Source: Rutidosis leptorrhynchoides
Lineage: Eukaryota > Streptophyta > Magnoliopsida > Asterales > Asteraceae
Reading direction: 5' to 3'
NCBI RefSeq assembly: GCF_046630445.1
Contig: NC_092342.1
Span: 87,068,501-87,132,500 of the forward strand
Length of the DNA: 64,000 bases
The number at the start of each line of letters is the position of its first letter. Positions within the stretch are counted from its first letter, which is position 1. The notes below the pieces were generated by a model that was not told the DNA's origin, ran no database searches, and worked only from the letters and a program-made list of their open reading frames with translations. The position numbers and the translations under genes were made by a program. This document shows positions 35,441 to 48,125 of this stretch, one piece after another.

Positions 35441-36569
35441 TGATATAGGTTCGTGAATCCGAGGTCAACCCTGCATTGTTCAGTTTCGTCGTATGAATAT
35501 TTTTACTACAAAATATTGGATTGTGAGTTTCATTTGCTCCCTTTTTAAGTGCTTTTGCAATATATATTTTTGGGACTGAGAATACATGCGCTGCTTTTAT
35601 AAATGCTTTACGAAATAGACACAAGTGATCGAAACTACATTTTATGGTTAGATTATCAAACCGAATATGCCCCTTTTTAGCTTGGTAGCCTAAGAATTGG
35701 TGTTTATTATAATTGCCACCAATTGACGCGAATCCTAAAGATAGATCTATGGGCACTAACAAGCCCCAGTCAGAGAATTTGAACTGCTTTAGTACTTCGA
35801 TTTATCATGTCCGATGTGAGTCCCGTAATGATGGGGATATTCTATATGCATCCTGTTAAGGTCGGTTACCAGGTGTTCACCATATGAATGAATTTTAATT
35901 CGCGAGTTACGCGTGTCAATATATGAAATCTTGTGGTCTATTAAAATGATGGAAATGAATGATTATGATAAACTAATGAACTCACCAACCTTTTGGTTGA
36001 CACTTTAAAACATGTTTATACTCAGGTTTGAAAGAAATCTTCCGCTGTGCATTTGCTCATTTTAAAGATATTACTTGAAGTCATTCATGGCATATATCAA
36101 AAGACGTTGTATTCAAGTCTTTGAGTTCAATAAAGATTATTATTAAGTAAATGATAGTTTAGGTCATTTATAGTTATATATTATGAAATGGTATGCAAGC
36201 CTGTCAACTTTCGATGTAATGAAAGTTTGTCTTTTAAAAACGAATGCAATGTTTGTAAAATGTATCATATAGAGGTCAAATACCTCGCAATGTAACCATA
36301 TGTTATAGTATTCGTCCTTATGGATTAGGACGGGTCGCTTCATATCCTCTTACATGTCACTTTTAGGAATGAACTAGGAAGTCTACTCATAATTAGTAAA
36401 CTCCCTTTAAAAGGTGTAGGGGTTGCTAGTTTAGTAATTAACTCCCCCACAGTGACTCTCGCCAGTTCATACAAGTAGGTTGTCCTATTGAACTCAGATC
36501 TTGGGATCTCCAGTCAACTGAGTTAGGTTTTTCTTCATATAAACTTAGCCTTTCAGGAGCTTCAGTCCC

Positions 36570-36983
36570 ATTCCAACGCACGACTCATACACTAATTCTC
36601 TACTTAAGCCTTTTGTCAGCGGATCCGCAATATTATTCTTTGACTTCACATAGTCAATAGTGGTAATTCCTCCAGAGATTAGTTGTCGTACTATATTATA
36701 TCTACGTCAGTCTTACCATTGCACATTGTAATATGAGCTCTACCAATCACCGATTGGCTATTACAATGTATACATGTGGCGGCATTTGCTTAGGCCATAT
36801 TGGTATATCCTTAACTAATTGACATAGACATTCTGCCTCTTCACCAGCTTTATCTAAAGTGATGAGTTCTGATTCCATCGTGGATCTAGCAATAATCGTT
36901 TGTTTACACGATTTCCACGAAATAGCAGCACTTCCAAGTGTCAATACATATCCACTTGTCGCTCTGGAATCATACAATTCCAA
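36570..36983 (-). pseudogene. Copia C2 RNase H remnant
   Basis: Minus strand: TSGYVLTLGSAAISWKSCKQ, IARSTMESELITLDKAGEEA, then stops. Below it the same protein is recognisable as SVIGRAHITM and, near 36620, ADPLTKGLSRE, the usual copia end. Several stop codons. In the intact element it degrades the RNA strand after reverse transcription. Confidence 0.85.
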
Positions 36984-36989
36984 TGAGAT

Positions 36990-37740
36990 GTACTTAGTTT
37001 ATTCTTTTATCTACTCAGCTTGCTTACAGCATATGCTAATTCGGATCGAGTACAACTCATTAGATACATTAGAACGCATTATCATATATCATGTTCTTGA
37101 TATCAAAATACAAGACACCCCCACAACTTTAAGTTATTGTGTTCATTTTACACAACTAACAAGGGTTACTTCTTATCAAAGCTTCCCCCACATGTCTTGC
37201 AACTTGATATCATAATCATATATCTAATATAATTCTAATCAATGAAGCGTTCAAATGCTCACGCATAAGATATGCATCTTTTGTGATTTGTATTTTAGCA
37301 CATTTGAGCAATTCTTAGTCATATTCTAGGTTTGTCCTAGAGACGTTGAATTTAGAAAACTTAACAAAGTTCTCGCACTCAAATTATATTTTCACATAAT
37401 ATGTGAATAATTCGCATCATCAATGATGTTCACAATATACCAAATCCTTCTATTACTGAATGAAAGTGATTTTATCTTTAAATATATATTTAACACAATA
37501 AAATATTAGTTGTTAATTGATCTCTGCAGATGATCCTCATTAACAAGTCCAAGTCTAGCACTCCATAGACTTTATGTCCAAAGCATTAGAATAAAAGACG
37601 CATCATTCTTATTCTCCATAGCTTTTCTCACAAGAAATGTCATACCATATCCCTTGTATCATGACAAAATCAACGTCATATACTTAAACACTGCCTTAAA
37701 TATACCATTTAAGAGGGTTTAAAATATCATGTATATCTTT
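36990..37740 (-). other. Copia C2 interior, RT region lost
   Basis: Reverse transcriptase should lie here between RNase H and the integrase tail, but no YVDD or RT block is found in any frame. Either it was deleted and replaced or has decayed beyond recognition. Confidence 0.5.
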
Positions 37741-38770
37741 TCATACATTCAGTATTTGTTCCTCTATAAGCATAACGTATATGCCATTTATCGAAGAAGT
37801 TCCTTTAATTCTAGTGGTTCCTGTTGAACTAGCTTTAAGTGTCTCATCTTGAACACCTTCATCATCTATCCTACACGAACTTCCACATTCATTTGTAACG
37901 TATGGAAATACATTTTCAAAGAATGAAATGTTTCTCGATTCTATTATCGAACCTTTGTGTATATCCGAAATCTTGGATTCATGCACAAGGAAGTGATTAG
38001 CACTAATGTGTTTAGCACATCCGATAAATATACAGTCAACATTCTTTGATCCTATATTTTGTGCCTTAGGTAGGGAATAACTACCTTTGCTAGGCACCCC
38101 CACACTTTGAGGTACTCATAGGATGATTTTCCTTTCCACCATAACTTGTATGGGGTTTCATCCCTTTTTTGTTTGGGGTATCTTATTTAAAAGATAGTTT
38201 GCCGATATGATGACATCCCCCCACATTGACTGGATTACACTAGAACTCACCAACATGGCATTCACCATTTCTTTCAAGGTTCTATTCTTTTGTTCAGCAG
38301 TGTCATTTGATTGGGGTGAGTAAGGTGCAGTGAATACATGTCTAATGTCATTTTCTGAACAAAATTCAGCAAAAGGTGCGACATATTCACCACCTCTATC
38401 ACTGCAAACAACCTTGATTTTCCGTTCAAGTTGATTCTCAACTTCGTTTTTATAAGCAATAAACTTCTCAATTGCTTCAACTTTACTTTTCAACAAGTAA
38501 ATGTAACAGTACTTCGTGTATCATCGATAAAAGTAATGAAGTACTTGTTACCATTCCTCGTTGGAATGGATTTCAAATCACACACATCGATGTGGACCAT
38601 ATCAAGAGGTTCGGTAATTCGTTCAACCGAAGATGATCTCGTTAATTTGCTTAATGCCAAACTTGTTCAACAACCACCCAAAAACAAGATTCTTACAAAT
38701 CTCAGGAACATACAACACATTAATCAATGTGAGTTCCTATCCAGAGGTCAATTTCCAGGATCATCACTTT
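37741..38770 (-). pseudogene. Copia C2 integrase and downstream linker
   Basis: From 38640 down: YTKYCYIYLLKSKVEAIEKF, then CSDRGGEYVAPFAEFCSEND (catalytic Asp), YSPQSNDTAEQKNRTLKEMV (catalytic Glu) and MWGDVIISANYLLNKIP. The next frame (38103-37741) is the post-integrase segment SKNVDCIFIGCAKHISANHF and SRNISFFENVFP. Stops are present in the N-terminal part near 38510-38600, and a frame change near 38130. Confidence 0.87.
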
Positions 38771-38961
38771 GAAATATATACTAAAATAAAATAATCTGTT
38801 TTAGCAAAACAGAAAATTTCAGTCAGCAAATACCATGTGAACTAAATTAATTTGGGTTTTCAACCCAAATAATAGTTTCATTTTACCGTGAACAAACTGA
38901 GTTAAACCAAACATGTTTCAACTCAATCGGGGTAAACCGAACAAGTTTCAACCCTACAGTT

Positions 38962-41900
38962 TGAAATGTCCCGTTCATATTGATTATATACATTCCATAT
39001 TAATTGATTTCGTTGCGAGGTTTTGACCTCTATATGAGACGTTTTTCAGAGACTGCATTCGTTTTTAAAACAAACCATAACCTTTATTTTATCGACAAGG
39101 TTAAAAAGACACCACCTAGATTATCCAAAAATGATAATCTAAAAAATATCACACTTACACACTACTAATACATATTGGTTTACAATATAAATATGTTACA
39201 ACAAAAATAAATCCCGAATGCAGTTTTAAACAATATTATACAAGCATGCTGACACCAAATCTTGTCCATATATTAGCATGCAACAGCGGAAGCTCTTAAT
39301 AATCATCTGAGAATAAACATGCTTTAAACGTCAACAAAAATGTTGGTGAGTTATAGGTTTAACCTATATATTTATCAAATCGTAATAATAGACCACAAGA
39401 TTTCATATTTCAATATACATCCCATACATAGAGATAAAAATCATTCATATGGTGAACACCTAGTAACCGACCTTAACAAGATGCATATAGAATATCCCCT
39501 ATCATCCTGGGACTCCTTCGGACATGATGAATTCGAAGTACTAAAGCATCCGGTACTTTGGATGGGGCTCGTTGGGCCCAATAGATCTATCTTTAGGATT
39601 CACGTCAATTATGGTGTCTGTTCCCTAATTCTTAGATTACCAGACTAAAAATGGGCATATTCAGTTTAATAATCCAGCCATAGAATGTAGTTTCATTTAC
39701 TTGTGTCTATTTTGTAAAACATTTATAAAACTGCATGTATTCTCATCCCAAAATATTAGATTTTAAAAGTGGGACTATAACTCACTTTCACAGATTTTTA
39801 CTTCGTCGGGAAGTAAGACTTGGCCACTGGTCGATTCACGAACCTATAACAAATATGTACATATATATATCAAAGTATGTTCAAAATATATTTACAATAA
39901 TTTTAATACGTTTTACCGTTTTAAATTTATTAAGTCAGCTGTCCTCGTTAGTAACCTACAACTAGTTGTCCACAGTTAGATGTACAGTAATAAATTGATA
40001 TATTATCTTGAATTAATCCACGACCCAGTGTATACACATCTCAAGCTAGATCACAACTCAAAGTATATATATTTTTGGAATCAACCTCAACCCTGTATAG
40101 CTAACTCCAACATTACTGCATATAGAGTGTCTATGGTTGTTCCAAATAATATATATAGATGGGTCGATATGATATGTCAAAACATTTGCATACGTGTATG
40201 GTATCCCAAGATTATATAATATATTAGAATATATGTATTATACAATATAAGTTAGCTAGGATATGATTAATATAGATTTGTTACCAATTTTCAAGTAGCT
40301 ACAACAAGTAAAAATATTCAATCTTGTTTTACCCATAACTTCTTCGTTTTAAATCCGTTTTGAGTGATTCAAGTTGCTATGGTTTCATATTGAACTTAAG
40401 TTTATGAATATAAACAGAAAAAGTATAAGTTTATAGTCAAAAATGCAAATTACAGGTCGTTTTTATAAAGGTAGTCATTTCAGTCGAAAGAACGATGTCT
40501 AGATAACCATTTTGGAAAACATACTTCCACTTTGAGTTTAACCATGATTTTTGGATATAGTTTCATGTTCATAATAAAAATCATTTTCCTAGAAGAACAA
40601 CTTTTAAATCAAAGTTTATCATAGTTTTTAATTAACTAACCCAAAACAGCCCGTGGTGTTACTACGACGGCGTATATCCGGTTTTACGGTGTTTTTCGTG
40701 TTTTCAGGTTTTAAATCATTAAGTTAGCATATCATATAGATATATAACATGTGTCTAATTGATTTTAAAAGTCAAGTTAGAAGGATTAACTTTTGTTTGC
40801 AAACAAGTTTAGAATTAACTAAACTATGTTCTAGTGATTACAAGTTTAAACCTCTGAATAAGGTAGTTTTATATATATGAATCGAATGATGTTATGAACA
40901 CCATTACTACCTCAGGTTTTGTGGATAAACCTATTGGAAATGATAAAAATAGATCTAGCTTCAAAGGATCCTTGGATGGCTTGAAGGTTCTTGAAGTAGA
41001 ATCATGACACGAAAACAAGTTCAAGTAAGATTTTCACTCGAAATAAGATTGTTAAAGTTATAGAAATTGAATCAAAGTTTGAATATGAGTATTACCTTGT
41101 ATTATAAAGATATCTTACTGTAAATAAGAAAGATTTCTTGAGATTGGATGATCACTCAAAGTGGATTTGCAAGTTTGGAAGTAAGCTAGCAAACTTGGAA
41201 GTGTTGTTGGTGTGTTCTTGAGTAGTTGTTTTATAACTTGGTTTATGTATGGATTTATGAACTAGATTGAGCTAAATTTTGATGAAGATGATGAAGAACA
41301 CTTAGAACAATGGAAAAACACTTGAGAGAGAGTAGTTTGATGCATGTAAGTTGCAAAATGAAAGTGTTTGTGGACACCTTCATTCACGTGAATATGCATG
41401 AGTCATATAGGCTCCATTAGTTTGTTATTTTATGAGATATTTCATACTAGATATTAAATGATGGTTCCCACATGGTTAGGTGACTCACATGGGCTGCTAA
41501 GAGCTGATCATTGGAGTGTATATACCAATAGTAAATACATTTAGAAGCTATGTATTGTACGAGTACAAATACGAGTGCATACGAGTAGAATTGTTGATGA
41601 AAATGAATGAGGATGTAATTGTAAGCATTTTTGTTATGTAGAAGTACTTTGATAAGTGTCTTAAGTTCTTTAAAAAGTGTATGAATACATATTAAAACAC
41701 TACATGTATGTACATTTTAACTGAGTCGTTAAGTCATCGTTAGTCGTTACATGTAAGTGTTGTTTTGAAACCTTTAGGTTAACGATCTTGTTAAATGTTG
41801 TTAACCCATTGTTTATTATATCTAAAGAGATGTTAAATTATTACATTATCATGACGTTATGATATATTAATATATCTTAGTATGATATATATACAGTTAA

Positions 41901-42201
41901 ATGTTGTTACAACGATAATCGTTACATATATGTCTCGTTTCGAAATCCTTAAGTTAGTAGTCTTGTTTTTACATATGTAGTTCATTGTTAATACACTTAA
42001 TGATATATTTACTTATCATTTATCATGTTTAACAAAGTGTATCAATATCTTAATATGATTCATATGTATTAGTAAGACGTTGTTATAACGATAATCGTTA
42101 TATGTATCGTTTTCGAGTTTCTTAATTCAATAGCCTCATTTTATGTATATAACTCATTGTTAAAATACCTAATGAGATACATACTTATCATGATATCATA
42201 T

Positions 42202-42287
<86 letters not shown>

Positions 42288-42479
42288 ATCATATAGTTTT
42301 TACAAGTTTTATCGTTCGTGAATCACCGGTCAACTTGGGTGGTCAATTGTCTATATGAAACCTATTTCAATTAATCAAGTCTTAACAAGTTTGATTGCTT
42401 AACATGTTGGAAACACTTAATCATGTAAATTACAATTTCATTTAATATATATAAACATGGAAAAGTTCGGGTCACTACA
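38962..42479 (-). repeat. Gypsy 3' LTR
   Basis: 3518 bp; plus-strand ends TGAAATGTCCCG and GGTCACTACA. The first 0.9 kb (plus strand) is the inverted counterpart of the conserved core seen in the LARD and solo LTRs. It contains a (TA)n array at 42206-42284. Confidence 0.93.
42206..42284. repeat. (TA)n microsatellite in gypsy 3' LTR
   Basis: A pure TA array. The homologous array in the 5' LTR (54441-54488) is shorter. Confidence 0.97.
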
Positions 42480-42509
42480 GTACCTACCCGTTAAATAAAT
42501 TTCGTCCCG
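42480..42509 (-). other. Gypsy polypurine-tract region
   Basis: Minus sense CGGGACGAAATTTATTTAAC then GGGTAGGTAC, adjoining the 3' LTR. It differs from the LARD tract at one base of 30. Confidence 0.75.
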
Positions 42510-42529
42510 AATTTTAAGCAATAGGAGGT

Positions 42530-44493
42530 GTCGACGTATCTTCTGGAAATAAGTGCGGGTATTTCTTTTTCATCTGATCTTCTTGTTCCCAGGTGAACTC
42601 GGGTCCTCTACGAGCATTTCATCAAACCTTAACAATTGGTATCTTGTTTTGCTTAAGTCTTTTAACCTCACGATCCATTATTTCGACAGGTTCTTCGATG
42701 AATTGACGTTTTTCGTTGATTTGGATTTCGTCTAACGGAATAGTGAGATCTTCTTTAGCAAAACATTTCTTCAAATTCGAGACGTGGAAAGTGTTATGTA
42801 AAGCTGCGAGTTATTGAGGTAACTCAAGTCGGTAAGCTACTGGTCCGACACGATCAATAATCTTGAATGTTCCAATATACCTTGGATTTAATTTTTCTCG
42901 TTTACCAAATCAAACAATGCCTTTCCAAGGTGCAACTTTAAGCATGACCATCTCTCTAATTTTAAATTCTATATCTTTTATTTTAATGTCAGCGTAGCTC
43001 TTTTGTCGACTTTGAGCGGTTTTCAACCGTTGTTGAATTTGGATGATTTTCTCGGTAGTTTCTTGTATTATCTTCGGACCCGTAATCTGTCTATCCCCCA
43101 CATCACTCCAACAAATTGGAGACCTGCACTTTCTACCATAAAGTACTTCAAACGGCGCCATCTCAATGCTTGAATGGTAGCTGTTGTTGTAGGAAAATTC
43201 TGCTAACGGAAGGTGTCGATCCCAACTATTTCCGAAATCAATAACACATGCTCGTAGCATGTCTTCAAGCTTTTGTATCGTCCTTTCGCTCTGCCCATCA
43301 GTTTGTGAATGATAAGCAGTACTCATGTCTAGACGAGTTCCTAATGCTTGCTGTAATGTCTGCCAGAATCTTGAAATAAATCTGCCATCCCTATCAGAGA
43401 TAATAGAGATTGGTATTCCATGTCTGGAGACGACTTCCTTCAAATATAGTCGTGCTAACTTCTCCATCTTGTCAACTTCTCTTATTGGCAGGAAGTGTGA
43501 TAATTTGGTGAGACGATCAACTATTACCCAAACAGTATCAAAATCACTTGCAGTCCTTGGCAATTTAGTGATGAAATCCATGGTAATGTTTTTCCACTTC
43601 CATTCCGGGATTTCGGGTTGTTGAAGTAGACCTGATGGTTTCTGATGCCCAGCTTTGACCTTAGAACACGTCAAACATTCTCCTACGTATTTAGTAACAT
43701 CAGCTTTCATACCCAGCCACCAAAAATGTTTCTTGAGATCCTTGTACATCTTCCCCGTTCCAGGATGTATTGAGTATCTGGTTTTATGAGCTTCTCTAAA
43801 TACCATTTCTCTCATATCTCCAAATTTTGGTACCCAAATCCTTTCAGCCCTATACTGGGTTCCGTCTTCCCGAATATTAAGATGCTTCTCCGATCCTTTG
43901 GGTATTTCATCCTTTAAATTTCTCTCTTTTAAAACACCTTGTTGCGCCTCCTTTATTTGAGTAGTAAGGTTAGTGTGAATCATTATATTCATAGCTTTTA
44001 CTCGAATGGGTTCTCTGTCCTTTCTGCTCAAGGCGTCGGCTACCACATTTGCCTTCCCCCGGTGGTAACGAATCTCAAAGTCGTAATCATTCAACAATTC
44101 AATCCACCTGCACTGCCTCATGTTCAGTTGTTTCTGATTAAATATATGTTGAAGACTTTTATGGTCGGTATATATAATACTTTTGACCCCATATAAGTAG
44201 TGCCTCCAAGTCTTTAATGCAAAAACAACCGCGCCTAATTCCAAATCATGCGTCGTATAATTCTGCTCGAGAATCTTCAATTGTCTAGACGCATAAGCAA
44301 TTACTTTCGTTCGTTGCATTAATACACAACCGAGACCTTGCTTTGAGGTGTCACAATATATCACAAAATCATCATTCCCTTCAGGTAATGACAATATAGG
44401 TGCCGTAGTTAACTTTTTCTTCAACAATTGAAATGCTTTTTCTTGTTCATCCTTCCATTCAAATTTCTTCCCTTTATGCGTTAATGCAGTCAA
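42530..44493 (-). pseudogene. Gypsy RNase H, integrase and chromodomain-like end
   Basis: From 44493: FEWKDEQEKAFQLLKKKL, RNase H with DTSKQGLGCVLMQR and YTDHKSLQHIF. Integrase zinc region is HPGTGKMYKDLKKHFWWLGM...CLTCSKVK. Catalytic residues lie in MDFITKLP (Asp), SDRDGRFISRFW (Asp) and QTDGQSERTIQKLEDML (Glu). A TGA at about 42910 replaces Arg after APWKGIV. The tail then reads [17 protein letters not shown], with stops near 42815 and 42633, into the EEPVEIMDREVKRLKQ chromodomain-like part. The open part up to 42910 is 527 codons. Confidence 0.9.
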
Positions 44494-45880
44494 GGGTTTT
44501 GCTATTTTGGAAAAATCTTGGATGAATCTTCTATAGTAACCAGCTAGTCCTAGAAATTGGCGTATATGTTTCGGAGTTTTCGGGGTTTCTCACTTTTCAA
44601 CGGTTTCAATCTTTGCTGGATCCACCTGAATACCTTCTTTGTTCACTATATGACCGAGGAATTGAACTTCTTTCAACCAAAATGCACACTTTGATAACTT
44701 AGCGTACAGTTTTTCTTTCTTTAACAACTCTAGCACTTTTCTCAAATGTTCTTCGTGCTCTTGGTCATTCTTTGAGAAAATAAGTATGTCATCGATGAAA
44801 ACATTGACAGACTTGTCAAGGTATGGTCCACACACTCGGTTCATGAGGTCCATGAATACAGCTGGTGCGTTAGTCAACCCAAACAGCATATCCATAAACT
44901 CGTAATGACCGTAACGCGTCCTAAAAGCAGTCTTCGAAATGTCATCCTCCTTCACCTTCATTTGATGATATCCAGAACGTAAATCAATCTTCGAATAAAC
45001 CGACGAGCCTTGTAGTTGATCAAATAAGTCGTCGATTCTCGGTAGTGGGTAGTGGTTCTTGATGGTAAGTTTGTTCAACTCTCGGTAGTCGATACACAAC
45101 CTAAATGTACCATCCTTCTTCTTGACAAACAAAACAGGAGCTCCCCACGGTAATGTGCTTGGTCGAATGAAACCACGCTCTAAAAGTTCCTGTAACTGAC
45201 TTTGTAATTCTTTCATTTCGCTGGGTGCGAGTCTGTATGGAGCACGAGCTATTGGTGCAGCTCCTGGTACAAGGTCTATTTGAAATTCAACGGATCGATG
45301 TGGGGGTAATCCCGGTAATTCTTTCGGAAATACATCGGTAAATTATTTTGCGACGGGAACATCACTGATGTTCTTTTCTTCAGGTTTAACTTCCATGATG
45401 TGTGCTAGAATGACGTAACAACCTTTTCTTATTAGTTTTTGCGCCTTCAAACTACTAATAAGATTTAATTTCACGTTGTTCTTTTCTCCGTACACCATTA
45501 AAGGTTTTCCTTTTTCACGCATAATGCGAATCGCATTTTTGTAACAAATGACCTCTGCTCCCACCTTTTTCAACTAGTCCATGCCAATTATTACATCAAA
45601 ACTCCCTAACTCGACTAGTATTAAATCATTTTTAAACGTTTCATCCCCCAGTTTAATTTCTCTATCCCGACATATATTATCTGCTGAAATTAATTTGCCG
45701 TTTGCTAATTCGAGTAAAAATTTATTATCTAAAGGCATCAGTGGACAACTTAATTTAGCACAAAAATCTCTACTCATATAGCTTCTATCCGCACCTGAAT
45801 CAAATAAAACATAAGCAGATGTATTGTCAATAAGAAACGTACCCGTAACAAGCTCCGGGTCTTCCTGCGCTTCTGCCGTA
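44494..45880 (-). pseudogene. Gypsy protease and reverse transcriptase
   Basis: Protease: LFDSGADRSYMSRDF at about 45770-45815, with the DSGA active site. A TAG at 45574-45576 replaces the Trp after VIIGMD, and another stop lies at 45343. [68 protein letters not shown] (usually MPFGL) and the FIDDILIFS catalytic motif near 44788-44808. A TGA at 44590-44592 replaces Trp in VEKWETPKTP. Confidence 0.9.
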
Positions 45881-47091
45881 TTAATATTGAAAACTCTTCC
45901 GCGGCCTTGCCCATTAGTATTCCCTTGGTTTGGGCAATTTCTAATAATGTGGCCCGGTTTTCCACATTTATTTGTTCCGACATTATTTGTTCCGACATTG
46001 TTTGTTTCTTTATTTGTGTTGTTCTTTGATCCGTAAACCTCACATTTTGCCGCGCCATGACCACCTCTCTTACACTTGGTGCAAAATATTGTGCAAAACG
46101 CATTCGGATGGTACTCTGCACACCTGAAGCATGGTTGTTTCTGTTGTTTGTTGTTATTGAGGTTGTTGTTGGGATTGTTATTGTTGTTGAAACGGTTGTT
46201 GTAGTTGTTGCTGTTGTTGGGACGTTTGTTGTAGTTATTGTTAGGATTGCGGTTATTGTTGCGATTGTTGTTGCGGTTGTTATGATTGTTATTGTGATTA
46301 TGGTTGTGATTGTTGTTGTTGTTGTTGTATTGGTGACCCTTGTCACTGGTTTCTTCCCACTTTCTCTTGAGTTGTTTCGTGTTGGCTTCTTCGGCCGCCT
46401 GCTCTTTAATTCTTCCCTCAATCTGATTTATGAGTTTATAAGCCATTCGACTTGCCTTTTGTATGAAATCAGGCTCGTGTGAACTCACATCTTCTTGAAT
46501 CCTTACTGGTAACCCTTTTACAAATGCGTCGATCTTCTCTTCTTCATCTTCGAACGCTCCCAGACACAATAGGCACAACTCTATGAATCATCGTTCATAT
46601 GTAGTAATGTCGAACCCTTGTGTTCTTAACTCTCTAAGTTCTACCTTGAGCTTATTGACTTCGTTTCTAGGACGGTACTGCTCGTTCATCAATTGCTTGA
46701 AAGCCAACCACGGTAGTGCGTAAGCAGCATTTTGTCCTACCTTTTCAAGATAGGTGTTCCACCAAGTTAACGCGGTACCTGTGAAGGTATGCGTAGCGTA
46801 CTTAACTTTGTCCTCTTCAGTACACTTACTTATGGCAAACACCGATTCGACTTTCTCGGTCCACCGTTTCAATCCAATTGGTCCTTCGGTTCCATCAAAT
46901 TCCAAAGGTTTGCAGGCAGTGAATTCTTTGTAGGAGCATCCTACACGATTTCTTGTGGAATTAGTTCCACTGCTAGATCCAGAGTTATTGTTATTTTGTA
47001 TCACAGCCTGTACTGCGGCTATGTTTGCCGCAAGGAAAACACGGAAGTCTTCCTCGCTCATGTTCAAATTCTGACGAGTCGCCGGTGCCAT
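45881..47091 (-). pseudogene. Gypsy gag with Asn-rich region and zinc knuckles
   Basis: Start ATG at 47089-47091 (MAPATRQNLNMSEEDF). The gag core is FDGTEGPIGLKRWTEKVESV and ALTWWNTYLEKVG. A TGA at 46588 interrupts YERRFIEL (CGA to TGA). Then KGLPVRIQEDV, an Asn/His-rich low-complexity stretch from GTT repeats (about 46150-46330), a Cys/His cluster CFRCAEYHPNAFC and the knuckle CGKPGHIIRNC. Forms the particle that packages element RNA. Confidence 0.9.
46150..46330. repeat. (GTT)n-like repeat coding Asn-rich gag segment
   Basis: Imperfect GTT/ATT trinucleotides give an Asn/Arg/His-rich tract in gag and Val/Thr-rich frames otherwise. The other-frame open frames here are artefacts. Confidence 0.85.
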
Positions 47092-47224
47092 TTCCTTCAA
47101 AAATAGCCCAAAAGAATTAAGTTAATCATATAGAATTTTAAGAGTAGTCAATAGTATTTTGTAGCATAGTATGAACTCATTTATAAAAGCTTTTTCTTCA
47201 TATTAGCGTTTTATAGTTTTAATT

Positions 47225-47245
47225 CGGGTAGTACCTACCCGTTAA
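47225..47245 (-). promoter_or_regulatory. Internal polypurine-like motif with hairpin (gypsy)
   Basis: Minus sense TTAACGGGTAGGTACTACCC plus G repeats the end of the true polypurine region and can fold (CGGGTA/TACCCG). It lies between the F-box frame and gag. The LARD has it at 7601-7621. Confidence 0.4.
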
Positions 47246-47432
47246 GTTCATACTTAGTAGCTAATATACAATTCAACTACTACAATTCTATATGAAAAAA
47301 CTGATCATAATAAAATTTCGCGTTCAAATTTTATACAGTATTTTACAAACTTACAATACCGCTATTATACATTTAGGATGAAATATAGCACATAATAACT
47401 TTGCTACTCGGCAGCTATAAAGGCAATTCTAG

Positions 47433-48125
47433 TTAATACGTAAGTTGTTCAGCAAAAGAAATAAAGACATGTAATTCATAAGTCCAGAAACAAGTCATGC
47501 ATTCTGGTTTTACTAAGACGACTTCCCATCCTTGGTCTTGTGGAAAGTAACCGTTATGACCATTGACTAGGCAGCATGTTGTAATGTCGTCAAAAGGACG
47601 AGGGTTTCGTAATGTCCAACAGCCCCGTAATAATCTAAAAACCTTGTTTCTCACCCCAACTACTGAATCCGTCACTTGTGGGAAGGTTTTATTTAAAAGT
47701 TGTAATCCAATGTTCTTTTTCTCACTTTGGTAAGAAGAAAACATTACTAACCCGTAAGCATAACATGCTTCTTTATGTTGCATGTTAGAAGCTCTTTCTA
47801 ACTCACGAAATCCTATGTTAGGATATGTTGAGTCAAAATAGGTTCTTAACCCGTAGCGTAAAATTGCATTTGGGTTCCCCGCATTTAACGCTTTAAAGAA
47901 AATACGACGTAACTTACGGTCTTCCCAATGTGATATACCCGACCTATCAAAGGAAAGCCTTTTATAAACTAAGGCATTTCTGGAAAGTCTTTCAAATGTT
48001 TGACAAGTTAATTTTGCCATAACTAATTGTGCTGATGAATTCTGACCGACACTAGACAAGATTTCCTCAATCATATCCTCTGGTAGGTCTTCTAAAATAT
48101 TCGGTTGTCTACCCTTAACGTCCAT
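47433..48125 (-). CDS. F-box protein (At2g35280-like) carried in the gypsy leader
   Basis: 230 aa with no internal stop. The start at 48123-48125 (MDVKGRQPN) is the first ATG. Residues about 10-50 form an F-box (ILEDLPEDMIEEILSSVG...LVMAKLTCQTFERLS). Next is a region with a Sel1/TPR-like feel (ELERASNMQHKEACYAYGLV, KKNIGLQLLNKTF). A Cys-containing end (TCCLVNGHNGYF, KPECMTCFWTYEL) resembles plant At2g35280-like F-box proteins. F-box proteins join Skp1-Cullin ubiquitin ligases as substrate receptors. It lies in sense orientation, about 340 bp before gag and after the acidic frame. It is intact while gag-pol beside it is broken. Not part of known gypsy elements as far as I know. Confidence 0.75.
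   Translation of the reverse strand: MDVKGRQPNILEDLPEDMIEEILSSVGQNSSAQLVMAKLTCQTFERLSRNALVYKRLSFDRSGISHWEDRKLRRIFFKALNAGNPNAILRYGLRTYFDSTYPNIGFRELERASNMQHKEACYAYGLVMFSSYQSEKKNIGLQLLNKTFPQVTDSVVGVRNKVFRLLRGCWTLRNPRPFDDITTCCLVNGHNGYFPQDQGWEVVLVKPECMTCFWTYELHVFISFAEQLTY

Larger units (their letters stand above)
32183..36342 (+). mobile_element. Solo LTR of a LARD/gypsy-related family
   Basis: It starts TGTGACGACCCG, ends GGGTCGCTTCA, and is flanked by the 5-bp duplication TATCC (32178-32182, 36343-36347). Its first 100 bp and last 0.9 kb (about 35440-36342) are homologous to the LARD LTR, but the middle is different. At 4160 bp it is longer. No internal region is present, so it arose by recombination between two LTRs. 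It contains two polymerase III-like modules and several microsatellites. Confidence 0.88.

Noticed and set aside
35082-35762. 226-aa minus-strand frame in the solo LTR
   Set aside because: Mostly TA-array translation joined to conserved LTR core sequence; no domain.
46057-46482. Val-rich plus-strand frame and Thr-rich minus-strand frame over gag
   Set aside because: Shadows of the (GTT)n Asn-rich gag segment in other frames.
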